A stretch of 20,697 bases of DNA from a virus: the IMG/VR virus record IMGVR_UViG_3300025128_000437, positions 1 through 20,697 of that record. One strand, 5' to 3'. Made by a program: the position numbers and the translations under genes. Shown here one piece after another: positions 10,800-19,329 of this stretch (position 1 is the first letter of the stretch; the number at the start of each line of letters is the position of its first letter). Under the pieces are notes generated by a model. It ran no database searches. It saw only the letters and a program-made list of their open reading frames with translations, and was not told the DNA's origin.

Positions 10800-10870
10800 G
10801 GTTAGGTTGGTTACTAAATAGTATGATGGCAATTTTAGTATTGTTTACGTTTATAGTAGTAATATTCTAA
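10796..10870 (+). CDS. 24-aa one-helix membrane peptide between holin and endolysin
   Basis: ATG 10796 overlaps the holin stop (ATGA), and GAGGAAG lies just upstream. The 24 residues (MRLGWLLNSMMAILVLFTFI, then VVIF) are one Arg-containing start followed by a hydrophobic membrane helix and nothing else. It ends in TAA directly before the endolysin ribosome site. Its place between holin and endolysin makes a role in lysis timing likely, for example as an antiholin or helper peptide, but that is inference. Confidence 0.55.
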   Translation: MRLGWLLNSMMAILVLFTFIVVIF

Positions 10871-10879
10871 GGAGTAATA

Positions 10880-11350
10880 ATGGCATTTAAGTTATCAGGA
10901 AGAAGTTTAAATAAATTAGAAGGTGTACATCCTACAATGGTAGACACAGTTAAACGTGCCATTGAACTGAGTAAGGTGGACTTTGGAGTGATTTATGGTG
11001 TCCGTTCCCTTGCAGAACAAAAGAGATTGTATGAAGCAAAAAGATCACAGACCATGAAGTCTAAACATCTTGTGCAGGAAGATGGATACTCACATGCTGT
11101 AGATTTAATGGCTTATGATGGCAGTGACCCAAGTTGGGACATCGTGATGTATGATGATATAGCAGACGCAATGAAAAAAGCAGCACTAGAAACTGGTGCA
11201 AAAATTTGTTGGGGAGCTTCATGGCATATAGATGACATAACTAAATGGGACGGTACAATGCAAGAAGCTATGAATGCTTACATAGACCTAAGACGATCAC
11301 AGTCACGTACCCCATTTATTGATGGTCCTCACTTTCAATATACAACATGA
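10880..11350 (+). CDS. Endolysin, M15-type peptidase
   Basis: This 156-aa enzyme should cut peptide cross-links of the cell wall at the end of infection. It has the VanY/M15 zinc peptidase layout: YGVRSLAEQKRLYEAKR (39-55), SKHL (His63), GYSHAVDLMAYDG (Asp75) and a final DGPHFQ (His151), giving His, Asp and His as the likely zinc ligands. The loop between the first two ligands is longer than in the usual SxHxxGxAxD form. There is no signal peptide, so release depends on the upstream holin. GGAG is six bases before the ATG. Confidence 0.9.
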   Translation: MAFKLSGRSLNKLEGVHPTMVDTVKRAIELSKVDFGVIYGVRSLAEQKRLYEAKRSQTMKSKHLVQEDGYSHAVDLMAYDGSDPSWDIVMYDDIADAMKKAALETGAKICWGASWHIDDITKWDGTMQEAMNAYIDLRRSQSRTPFIDGPHFQYTT

Positions 11351-11649
11351 CATCGAAGGTACGAAAAACAAAAAGAGATACCATGAAAGGTATGTCTATT
11401 AAAAGTGGGGACAAGCGACCTACTAAGTCAGGGGCAGGTATGACTGCCAAAGGAGTTGCCAAGTACAACAGACGAACAGGTGGCAACTTAAAAACAGCAG
11501 TTACTGAAAGTAAACCTAGTAGTAAAGCGAGAGCAGCCAGAAGAAAATCATATTGTGCTAGAAGTGCAGGACAGATGAAAAAGTTTCCCAAGGCAGCTAA
11601 AGACCCAAACAGTAGACTACGACAAGCTAGAAGAAGATGGAAGTGTTAG
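11347..11649 (+). CDS. 100-aa basic conserved protein (DUF6321-like)
   Basis: The pattern KSGAGMTAKGVAKYNRRTGG, then LKTAVTESKP, ARAARRKSYCARSAGQMKKF and the end RRRWKC is one I recall from a basic family of phages and giant viruses, tentatively DUF6321. It has two conserved-looking Cys, one in RKSYCAR and one as the final residue. It overlaps the endolysin stop as ATGA, so it is coupled to it. The Arg/Lys content suggests nucleic-acid binding. No proven function is known to me. It sits between lysis and packaging genes. Confidence 0.8.
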   Translation: MTSKVRKTKRDTMKGMSIKSGDKRPTKSGAGMTAKGVAKYNRRTGGNLKTAVTESKPSSKARAARRKSYCARSAGQMKKFPKAAKDPNSRLRQARRRWKC

Positions 11650-12015
11650 ATGACTAGACAACTTACAGAAAAACAACAGAAGTTTTTAGACGTGCTATTT
11701 GATCAGGCAGGTGGTGATATAGGTTCTGCTATAAAGCTTGCAGGATATGCAGAAGGGGTAAGTCCTTCTCAGATGGTTACAGCTTTGAAAGAAGAAATAC
11801 TAGAAGCTACACAAACATATATGGCACGTAATGCACCAAAGGCTGCAGTAGCCATAACAAGTAGTTTAGATGATCCTACACAGTTAGGTATACGAGATAG
11901 AATGTCTGCTGCTAGGGAGTTACTAGATAGAACTGGTTTAATTAAAACTGAGAAAGTTCAAGTAGAAACGTCAGGTGGGGTTATGCTTATGCCCCCTAAA
12001 AATAAAGAAGAATGA
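11650..12015 (+). CDS. terS: Terminase small subunit
   Basis: The 121-aa protein begins with LTEKQQKFLDVLFDQAGGDI and SAIKLAGYAEG, the usual N-terminal helix-turn-helix of small terminases that binds the packaging site on phage DNA. A helical part follows (about 40-95; EEILEATQTYMARNAPKAAV), which would form the central ring, then a short end (VETSGGVMLMPPKNK) likely to touch the large subunit. The ATG comes directly after the previous TAG. Position two genes before the large subunit supports the call. Confidence 0.85.
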   Translation: MTRQLTEKQQKFLDVLFDQAGGDIGSAIKLAGYAEGVSPSQMVTALKEEILEATQTYMARNAPKAAVAITSSLDDPTQLGIRDRMSAARELLDRTGLIKTEKVQVETSGGVMLMPPKNKEE

Positions 12016-12431
12016 GAAACAGGTCACTAGGCAAGTGGAAGCTACCACAGCCTACAGATTTAAAAGATGATAACGAGTGGATGCCCATACCACGTATTGC
12101 ACGAACAATACCATTTGGGTATGAGTTAGATCCTGAAAATAACAATTTATTAAAACCTATAAAGATAGAGTTAGATTTATTAGAACAAGCAAGGAAGTAT
12201 ATAAAACAATACTCGTACAGGCAAGTTGCTAACTGGTTATCTAAAAATAGTGGACGAGATATATCCCACGTAGGTTTGATGAAAAGATTAAAGAATGAAC
12301 GACAACGACAGAACCAAGCTCTCAGCCTACGCAAGTGGGCAGACTATGCCCAAAAGGCGATCCAAAAAGCCGAAGAGATCGAAGAAAGTAGAACAGGAGC
12401 AAAGCAAGACTCAGAAGTTAGCCCTGCCTGA
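12012..12431 (+). CDS. HTH-containing protein next to terminase
   Basis: The 139-aa protein begins at an ATG overlapping the previous stop (ATGA). After a Pro-rich first part there is a likely helix-turn-helix (about 67-95: IKQYSYRQVANWLSKNSGR, then DISHVGLMKRLKN) like that of resolvases and invertases, followed by a charged tail. I recall such HTH proteins beside phage terminase genes. It may help recognise the packaging site or regulate, but this is inference. Its last 137 bases overlap the long reading of the terminase gene. Confidence 0.75.
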   Translation: MRNRSLGKWKLPQPTDLKDDNEWMPIPRIARTIPFGYELDPENNNLLKPIKIELDLLEQARKYIKQYSYRQVANWLSKNSGRDISHVGLMKRLKNERQRQNQALSLRKWADYAQKAIQKAEEIEESRTGAKQDSEVSPA

Positions 12432-13854
12432 AGAAGAACTTTTACCGATAGAAGAAGCACGTAATGTTATTTTTCAGCCTAACAAAGGACCACAAACAGA
12501 GTTTCTTGCAGCAAGTGAAAGAGAAGTTCTATACGGTGGATCAGCAGGAGGTGGCAAGTCCTACGCAATGTTGGCAGACCCTTTGCGTTATATGGGACAC
12601 CCATCGTTTAGTGGCTTACTACTGCGTCACACTACAGAAGAGTTAAGAGAACTTATATTTAAAAGTCAGGAACTCTACCCTAAAATCTGGAAGGGTATTA
12701 AGTGGTCAGAACGAAAGATGCAGTGGGTAGCACCATCAGGTGCAAGACTATGGATGTCATATCTCGACAGAGATGATGATGTACTACGATACCAAGGACT
12801 AGCATTTAGTTGGATAGGATTTGACGAACTTACACAGTGGGGTACACCATTCGCTTGGAACTACATGAGATCACGTCTAAGATCTACATCTCCCGATCTA
12901 CCTGTGTATATGAGAGCTACAACAAACCCGGGAGGACGAGGACACCACTGGGTAAAGAAGATGTTTATTGACCCTTCACCGTATAATATTTCATTCAATG
13001 CCACCGACATCGAATCAGGAGAAGAACTTAAATATCCTGCAGGACACCAAAGAGCAGGACAGCCACTATTTAAACGTAGGTTTATACCTGCTAGACTTAC
13101 AGATAACCCTTACCTCTCAACTCAGGGCGATTATGAAGCAATGCTTTTATCCCTTCCTGAACAGCAAAGAAGACAACTACTGGAAGGCGATTGGGATATT
13201 AAAGAGGGAGCAGCTTTCACCGAGTTTGATCGCAACATACATGTGGTTGAGCCTTTTCGTATACCTAGCAATTGGGTTAAGTTTAGGGCATGTGACTATG
13301 GGTATGGAAGTTATTCTGCCGTTGTATGGTTTGCTGTTAGCCCATCAGAACAGTTAGTAGTATATAGAGAAATGTATGTATCAAAAGTATTAGCTACTGA
13401 TCTAGCTGATATGATATTAGACGCAGAAGCAGAGGATGGTAATATAAAGTACGGAGTATTAGACAGTTCACTCTGGCACAAACGTGGAGATACAGGACCT
13501 AGCCTAGCAGAACAGATGATTATGAAAGGCTGTAGGTTCAGACCTTCTGATAGAAGTAGAGGAAGTAGGGTATCAGGTAAAAATGAAATACATAGAAGAT
13601 TACAAGTTGATGAATTTACAGAAGAACCACGTTTGGTTTTTTTTAGCACATGTACTAACACAATTTCGCAACTACCTGCAATACCACTTGATAAAAAAAA
13701 TCCTGAAGATATAGACACAAATTCAGAAGATCACTTGTATGACGCTTTAAGATATGGTATAATGTCAAGACCAAGGTTTAGTATATTTGACTATGATCCT
13801 GCAGGAGGGCATACTAACTCAATGCCTGTAGCAGACGCAACATTTGGGTATTAA
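12295..13854 (+). CDS. terL: Terminase large subunit (ATPase and nuclease)
   Basis: This is the motor that drives DNA into the empty capsid and cuts it. Visible motifs are Walker A GGSAGGGKS (81-89), Walker B WIGFDE (173-178) and the coupling motif RATTNPGG (207-214). The RNase H-like nuclease acids are Asp334 (RACDYGY), Asp390 (VLDSS) and Asp483 (EDHLYDALRYG). At 519 aa it is of normal length. The first 45 residues are Lys/Glu-rich and outside the usual fold; a later ATG at 12346 (MPKRRSKKPKRSKK) is possible, since neither start has a strong ribosome site. Confidence 0.95.
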   Translation: MNDNDRTKLSAYASGQTMPKRRSKKPKRSKKVEQEQSKTQKLALPEEELLPIEEARNVIFQPNKGPQTEFLAASEREVLYGGSAGGGKSYAMLADPLRYMGHPSFSGLLLRHTTEELRELIFKSQELYPKIWKGIKWSERKMQWVAPSGARLWMSYLDRDDDVLRYQGLAFSWIGFDELTQWGTPFAWNYMRSRLRSTSPDLPVYMRATTNPGGRGHHWVKKMFIDPSPYNISFNATDIESGEELKYPAGHQRAGQPLFKRRFIPARLTDNPYLSTQGDYEAMLLSLPEQQRRQLLEGDWDIKEGAAFTEFDRNIHVVEPFRIPSNWVKFRACDYGYGSYSAVVWFAVSPSEQLVVYREMYVSKVLATDLADMILDAEAEDGNIKYGVLDSSLWHKRGDTGPSLAEQMIMKGCRFRPSDRSRGSRVSGKNEIHRRLQVDEFTEEPRLVFFSTCTNTISQLPAIPLDKKNPEDIDTNSEDHLYDALRYGIMSRPRFSIFDYDPAGGHTNSMPVADATFGY

Positions 13855-13855
13855 T

Positions 13856-16018
13856 ATGGCAGAAGAAGAAGAAATAATGATGGATGACACGTCTATAGCT
13901 ATTGATGACGTAGCTGAAGAAGGTGGACAGGACGAAACAAAAAGTTATAATATCATACCATTTATTATGGACAGATACAAAAAAGCTGATGACTATAGAG
14001 AACAAGATGAACAGAGATGGTTAAGAGCCTATAGAAACTACAGAGGTCTATATGGTTCTGATGTGCAGTTTACAGAAGCTGAAAAGTCACGAGTATTTAT
14101 TAAAGTTACAAAAACAAAAACACTTGCAGCATATGGGCAAATAATAGATGTGCTATTTGCTAATAATAAATTTCCTTTAACTGTAGAGCCTACAACCCTA
14201 CCAGAGGGTGTAGTATCAGATGTAAGCTTTGATCCTAAAGAACCTGAAAGTATTAGAAGTAGACTAGATGAAATGGAAAGCCCATACGGTTTTTCAGGAG
14301 ATGGACAAGATTTACCTGCAGGGGCTACTCAAAAAACGCTGATGGATAAATTAGGACCATTACAAGGTAAGTTTGATGATATAGATAATTTAAGAGAGGG
14401 TGTAGGTAAAACACCTACAGCTATTACATTTAGTCCTGCAATGATTGCTGCAAAGAATATGCAGAAAAAGATACACGATCAACTAGAAGAGTCCAATGCC
14501 AATAAGCATCTACGAAGCACAGCCTTTGAGATGGCTTTATTTGGTACAGGTGTTATGAAAGGACCGTTTGCTGTAGATAAAGAATATCCAAACTGGGATG
14601 ACGAAGGTCAATATTCTCCTGTATTTAAAACAGTGCCACAAGTTTCACATGTATCAGTATGGAACTTTTTTCCTGATCCTGATGCTAACAATATGGATGA
14701 AGCACAGTATGTAATAGAAAGACATAAGCTGTCTCGTACACAGTTACGTGCATTAAAAAAACGACCACATTTTAGATCTCAAGTTATAGAGGACGCTATA
14801 GCTATGGGAGAAAACTACAACAAAGAATACTGGGAAGATGATCTATCTGACTATTCACCTGAACATGCAATAGCACGATTTGAGGTATTAGAGTATTGGG
14901 GTACAGCAGATGTAAGCATGTTAAAAGATCAACAGATAGAAATACCTGATGAGCTAGATGACTTTGACGAAGTACAGATAAATGCATGGATATGTAATAA
15001 TAAAGTTATACGAATGGTGCTTAACCCATTCAAACCTGCAAAGATACCCTACATGGCAGCACCCTATGAGCTTAACCCATACAGTTTTTTTGGTGTGGGT
15101 ATAGCAGAGAATATGGACGATACACAGACATTGATGAACGGTTTTATGCGTATGGCTGTAGACAATGCTGTAATGTCAGGTAATCTGCTTATAGAGATAG
15201 ATGAAACTAATCTAGTTCCCGGACAAGACCTGAGTGTATATCCCGGAAAAATATTTAGAAGACAAGGGGGCGCACCCGGACAAGCTATTTTTGGTACAAA
15301 GTTTCCAAACGTAGCTAATGAGAACATGCAACTATTTGATAAAGCTAGAGTGCTTGCAGACGAAAGTACAGGACTGCCAAGTTTTGCTCATGGACAAACT
15401 GGTGTATCAGGTGTAGGACGAACTGCATCAGGTATATCTATGTTGATGAACGCAGCAAGTGGTGGTGTAAAGAATGTTATAAAGAATGTAGATGACTATT
15501 TATTAAGACCCCTAGGTGAAGGGTTGTTTAGATTTAATATGCAGTTTGACTTTGATAAGAATACTAAAGGAGACTTAGAAGTAAAAGCTCGTGGCACAGA
15601 AAGCTTAATGGCTAACGAAGTGCGTAGTCAAAGACTTATGCAGTTCTTACAAATATCAAGCAATCAAGCTCTTGCACCCTTTGCAAAGTTTCAGTACGTA
15701 ATAAGAGAAATAGCTAAGTCACTAGACCTAGACCCAGATAAAGTAACCAACAACATGGACGAAGCTGCCTTACAAGCAGAGATCATGAAAAAATTTCAGC
15801 AACCCCCTGAAGCACCCAAGCCCCCTGCAGGAGCAGACGCACAAGACCCAACAGGAGCAGGTGGTGCAACAATAGGTACAGGACAAGTTCCTTTACCACA
15901 GGAACAAGGATTTACAGGAAATGAACAACAACAACCAAGTCAACAACCTACAGGACAAACTACTCAGCAAGCTCAAGCCCCTAGTCAACAACAAGGACCA
16001 GTGGGACAGCTTCAGTGA
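13856..16018 (+). CDS. Portal protein (head-tail connector)
   Basis: I use ATG 13856 (MAEEEEIMMDDTSIA); an upstream in-frame TTG is less likely. The 720-aa protein forms the ring through which DNA enters and leaves the capsid. Evidence is its position after terL, its size (near that of the P22 portal) and conserved stretches: an N-terminal FIMDRYKKADDYREQDEQRW, TKTKTLAAYGQIIDVLFANN, SHVSVWNFFPDPDANNMDEA, the wing/stem part YMAAPYELNPYSFFGVGIAE and GVGRTASGISMLMNAASGG. The last 70 residues are Gln/Pro-rich and probably flexible. No alternative role fits. The Gln-rich end is overlapped by the next gene. Confidence 0.88.
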   Translation: MAEEEEIMMDDTSIAIDDVAEEGGQDETKSYNIIPFIMDRYKKADDYREQDEQRWLRAYRNYRGLYGSDVQFTEAEKSRVFIKVTKTKTLAAYGQIIDVLFANNKFPLTVEPTTLPEGVVSDVSFDPKEPESIRSRLDEMESPYGFSGDGQDLPAGATQKTLMDKLGPLQGKFDDIDNLREGVGKTPTAITFSPAMIAAKNMQKKIHDQLEESNANKHLRSTAFEMALFGTGVMKGPFAVDKEYPNWDDEGQYSPVFKTVPQVSHVSVWNFFPDPDANNMDEAQYVIERHKLSRTQLRALKKRPHFRSQVIEDAIAMGENYNKEYWEDDLSDYSPEHAIARFEVLEYWGTADVSMLKDQQIEIPDELDDFDEVQINAWICNNKVIRMVLNPFKPAKIPYMAAPYELNPYSFFGVGIAENMDDTQTLMNGFMRMAVDNAVMSGNLLIEIDETNLVPGQDLSVYPGKIFRRQGGAPGQAIFGTKFPNVANENMQLFDKARVLADESTGLPSFAHGQTGVSGVGRTASGISMLMNAASGGVKNVIKNVDDYLLRPLGEGLFRFNMQFDFDKNTKGDLEVKARGTESLMANEVRSQRLMQFLQISSNQALAPFAKFQYVIREIAKSLDLDPDKVTNNMDEAALQAEIMKKFQQPPEAPKPPAGADAQDPTGAGGATIGTGQVPLPQEQGFTGNEQQQPSQQPTGQTTQQAQAPSQQQGPVGQLQ

Positions 16019-16166
16019 TTATATAAATTATCTTATAGCACAGAACCACGCAGTTATGGAGCAGACAAACGATTTAGTTATACTCCATAGATCACAAGGT
16101 GCTATATTGATGCTAAGACGATTGCGACAACTAAGGGATGCAGTTAACGCTAACGGAAAGGGCTAA
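15921..16166 (+). CDS. 81-aa helical protein overlapping the portal end
   Basis: The only in-frame ATG is at 15921, so the gene overlaps the portal reading frame by 98 bases. The shared CAA-rich stretch is Gln-rich in the portal frame and Asn-rich here. The unique part (WDSFSDYINYLIAQNHAVME, then RSQGAILMLRRLRQLRDAV) is helical and looks constrained, like small head-assembly or chaperone proteins encoded after portals. AAGGA lies ten bases upstream. It is followed within three bases by the next gene. Function unknown. Confidence 0.65.
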   Translation: MNNNNQVNNLQDKLLSKLKPLVNNKDQWDSFSDYINYLIAQNHAVMEQTNDLVILHRSQGAILMLRRLRQLRDAVNANGKG

Positions 16167-16169
16167 ACT

Positions 16170-18383
16170 ATGAAAGAACAAATGGAACTCTTCAATGAAG
16201 GTGGATTACGTGATGAGGGTGGTACAGTAGAGCCTGAGTCAGGTAATGAAGTACCATCAGGATCTTTGCAAAAAGAAGTAGCTGATGATATACCTATTAT
16301 GATTAGTGAGGGTGAGTTTGTTTTTCCTGCTGACGTTGTACGATATATCGGACTAAACACATTGATGAAGATGCGTCAAGATGCCAAGCAGGGCTTGAAG
16401 ATGATGGAAAAGATGGGACAGATGGGTAATCCTGAAGAAGCAGAGATACCTGATGATATGCCTTTTGGTATGGCTGATCTTATAGTTATAGGATCTGACG
16501 ATGATGAAGAAAAAGATGAAGAAAAAGATAGTGATGTAAAAGAAATGCAGACAGGTGGACTATTAGATGATCCACGCTTTCAAAGACCAACAGGTGGTGA
16601 AACACCTACTATAGGAGATGAAGATAAAAAAGAAATAGAAGATGCGCTGTTAGGTACTGTATACGGAACTATAACAATGCGTAGATATGTTAATGCTGAT
16701 GGTATAGTGAAGTATATTCCGTTTATAGGGGATGAACCACAAATGGCTATACCTGAAGGATTTGAGTTAGATGAGTCTGCTCCTAAACCAACAAACACTA
16801 CAGTATCAAGTATTTCAACAGGTAGTGATGATGATAGTTCTAGTGCTACACCCTATAGCCAGTTAAATCCTAACCTAAACCCATTTAAAGATCAAGGAAC
16901 TGCAAACTTTAATATTGACAACTTAGATGCAAATCAATTAGTGGATTACTACGGTTCGTTTTCAAGTCCTATGAATAGATTTTTAAGTGTGGGTGTAGGT
17001 ATGCTATTTGGGGGCGCACCTGCTTTGGGAATAGCTACAATGCAACAGTTTGCTCAGACTAGAGGACCAAATAGTTTACAAGCTACGGAAGCCAAGATAG
17101 CTCAGATGGTAAAAAATGGTGAAATATCAGGAGATCTTTTAGATAAGTTGAAAGCTTTTCAAAAGAGAGCTATAGAAAAAGGCACAGGTCCTAAGAGCTT
17201 TTTGAGCAGACTAATAGGTGGAGTAGCAGGAGGAGATAAGAAAAAAGCTGATACTCTCACTAATGCTTTAAAGAAAGGTAATGCCAATGCTGTTAGTAAA
17301 GAATTAGAGGGAGTTATAGAACAATCGGCTCAACAGGCTCTAAACTCAGCACTATTTACTGTAGGTAATGACATTGATATTAATGAGCCTGAAGCTCAAA
17401 ATAATTCTACTTTAATTAAAACAGTAGGTGGATTAGTAGATACTGCAAGAACATCTACATTTGATAGTATGGTTGATAAAGCACCTACGACAGAACTAGA
17501 AGGAGAGTTTGTTCCTGCTCCAATAGAAGACTATAAAACATATACATCTAGAGAAAAATATCCAGAGACTCGACCACAAACACTTGGTCTTACGGCAAGA
17601 GATGCTTTTAAGACAGAACGCTTTAAACCTGCTACTGTAGATTTTGGTACAACAGATGCTGCGTTAAAAAGAGCAACAGAAACTGATGTATATAAAACAG
17701 CTTTTGGTTTAGAAAACTTTGGCAGAACACCTGTAAAAGGAACAGGGTTTGAAGTAGGACGTTCTCCTTATGAAGCAGAAGGTAGATCTCAGCTAGGTTC
17801 AGGGTTTGATCGTACTAGACCAGAATTATATGGTAGAGGATTTACACCTGAAGATATAGGAGTTGATCCTGCTTTAGAACAAAAATTTAAAGATAGAGTA
17901 GGAGGTAAGACTAAAAAGAGAACGAAAAAAGCTGATCAACCTAGTCGTATACTGCCTAGACGAGGAGAAAAATTTACTGATATAGGCACAGACATGCCAT
18001 CTAGAATTGGACAAACTAGAGTTGATGATTTTTTAATGGGTGTTAAAAGAGATGACAAAGGTAATATTTCAAATCTTACAGAGCAACAACAGAAAAATAT
18101 ACGACAAAATGTACAAGATGTAAGAGATGCTGATAAAGCAAGACAAGAAACATTCATGCAAACAGGAGATGCATTTGCTGCAGATAGAGCTTTTCATCAA
18201 GAGTTTACAGGTTTTGATAGTCAAGGTAACTTTTTAGGTGGTGCTAAAGGTGGCTCATTCTACGTAGGTGGTGTACCCACTAAACCTATGAAACCACAAA
18301 GACTAAAGAAAGGTGGTTTAGCTAAACCCAAAGTTAAACCAAAACGAATGAAGAAGGGTGGACTAGCTTCAAAGAAAAAATAA
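16170..18383 (+). CDS. 737-aa virion-associated protein with KKGG tail
   Basis: AAAGGG lies six bases before the ATG. The N-terminus has a conserved-looking block (DIPIMISEGEFVFPADVVRY, then GLNTLMKMRQDAKQGLKMME) I recall from marine phage proteins. An acidic low-complexity part follows, then a compact segment (TMRRYVNADGIVKYIPFIGD), a Gly-rich hydrophobic stretch near residues 270-295 and a long charged region. The end has RLKKGGLAKP and RMKKGGLASKKK, close to the tail repeats of the 292-aa protein. Its place between portal and scaffold suggests an internal or ejected virion protein, though that is inference; a tail component is the main alternative. Confidence 0.7.
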   Translation: MKEQMELFNEGGLRDEGGTVEPESGNEVPSGSLQKEVADDIPIMISEGEFVFPADVVRYIGLNTLMKMRQDAKQGLKMMEKMGQMGNPEEAEIPDDMPFGMADLIVIGSDDDEEKDEEKDSDVKEMQTGGLLDDPRFQRPTGGETPTIGDEDKKEIEDALLGTVYGTITMRRYVNADGIVKYIPFIGDEPQMAIPEGFELDESAPKPTNTTVSSISTGSDDDSSSATPYSQLNPNLNPFKDQGTANFNIDNLDANQLVDYYGSFSSPMNRFLSVGVGMLFGGAPALGIATMQQFAQTRGPNSLQATEAKIAQMVKNGEISGDLLDKLKAFQKRAIEKGTGPKSFLSRLIGGVAGGDKKKADTLTNALKKGNANAVSKELEGVIEQSAQQALNSALFTVGNDIDINEPEAQNNSTLIKTVGGLVDTARTSTFDSMVDKAPTTELEGEFVPAPIEDYKTYTSREKYPETRPQTLGLTARDAFKTERFKPATVDFGTTDAALKRATETDVYKTAFGLENFGRTPVKGTGFEVGRSPYEAEGRSQLGSGFDRTRPELYGRGFTPEDIGVDPALEQKFKDRVGGKTKKRTKKADQPSRILPRRGEKFTDIGTDMPSRIGQTRVDDFLMGVKRDDKGNISNLTEQQQKNIRQNVQDVRDADKARQETFMQTGDAFAADRAFHQEFTGFDSQGNFLGGAKGGSFYVGGVPTKPMKPQRLKKGGLAKPKVKPKRMKKGGLASKKK

Positions 18384-18397
18384 GTTCACAATATGTT

Positions 18398-18437
18398 GGC
18401 TACCTAACTCCCCATCTAACATGGCATACAGTTAGCC
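18398..18437. other. Possible hairpin before the scaffold gene
   Basis: In the 73-base gap, GGCTA (18398-18402) can pair with TAGCC (18433-18437). CTAAC (18416-18420) could instead pair with GTTAG (18431-18435) around a ten-base loop. The CTAAC unit occurs three times in this gap. The stems are short, so this is uncertain; it may affect translation of the scaffold gene. Confidence 0.3.
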
Positions 18438-18456
18438 CTAACGAAAGGTAAGTAAT

Positions 18457-19329
18457 ATGGCAGAAGCCCAAGCAAAAGTAATGGTACAAGACGCTACACC
18501 TAAAAAGGTAATGGCATTAGCATCTCGTAAGTATTCAAGAGATGATAAGATTAAAAAAGACGAAGAAGAATTAGATAAACTAATTGCAGAAAATAAAGGT
18601 GAGGTAAAGGAAGAAGTTCAGGAAGAACAAGAGCCTACCTCTGCAGAAGAAAAAACTTTTAAGAAACGCTACGGTGATCTTAGAAGGCACACTCAACAAA
18701 AAGAAGCTGATCTGCAGGAGCAGATAAATCAGCTAAAAGAACAGCTTGACAGCGCAACCAAAAAGCAAATCAAGTTACCTAAGTCAGATGAGGACATCGA
18801 AGCATGGGCAAAAGAGTATCCTGATGTAGCAGGTATAGTAGAAACTATAGCTATCAAAAAATCCAAAGAGCAATCAAAAGAGCTTGAGGACAGGATTCAA
18901 AAGATAAACGAAATGCAGGAATCTGCAACTAAGGAAAAAGCTGAAGTAGAATTACTAAAGTTACATCCTGACTTTGTAGATATTCGTGAAGATGATGACT
19001 TTCATAACTGGGCTGAAGAGCAACCACAATGGGTGCAGAAAGCTCTGTATGAAAATGATGACGATGCTATGTCTGCAGCCAGAGCTATTGATCTTTATAA
19101 AGCCGATAGGAATATTGGTAAGAAAAAGACAAACTCAAAGGACGCAGCGTTAGCTACAAATCCTAAGTCAACACGTACAAAACCTCAAACTAATGAGGAG
19201 TCTACGTATCTAAGAGAATCTCAAGTACAAAAAATGTCATCACAAGAGTATGAGAAAAGAGCCGATGAAGTTATGGAAGCTATACGTACAGGTAAGTTTA
19301 TATACGATTTATCTGGATCGGCTAGATAA
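18457..19329 (+). CDS. Capsid assembly scaffolding protein
   Basis: This 290-aa protein should guide assembly of the shell and then leave it. Evidence is its place directly before the major capsid gene, very high Lys/Glu content, and a helical coiled-coil part (about 75-105 and 140-170; QQKEADLQEQINQLKEQL). Segments such as SDEDIEAWAKEYPDVAGIVE and HPDFVDIREDDDFHNWAEEQ recall scaffolds of T7-like and marine podoviruses. AAAGG lies eight bases before the ATG. No protease motif is seen, so it may be lost without cleavage. Confidence 0.8.
   Translation: MAEAQAKVMVQDATPKKVMALASRKYSRDDKIKKDEEELDKLIAENKGEVKEEVQEEQEPTSAEEKTFKKRYGDLRRHTQQKEADLQEQINQLKEQLDSATKKQIKLPKSDEDIEAWAKEYPDVAGIVETIAIKKSKEQSKELEDRIQKINEMQESATKEKAEVELLKLHPDFVDIREDDDFHNWAEEQPQWVQKALYENDDDAMSAARAIDLYKADRNIGKKKTNSKDAALATNPKSTRTKPQTNEESTYLRESQVQKMSSQEYEKRADEVMEAIRTGKFIYDLSGSAR

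Noticed and set aside
13004-13012. CCGACATCG within terL as another 12-bp element
   Set aside because: Only nine bases match and the outer arms are missing; likely chance within a conserved coding region.
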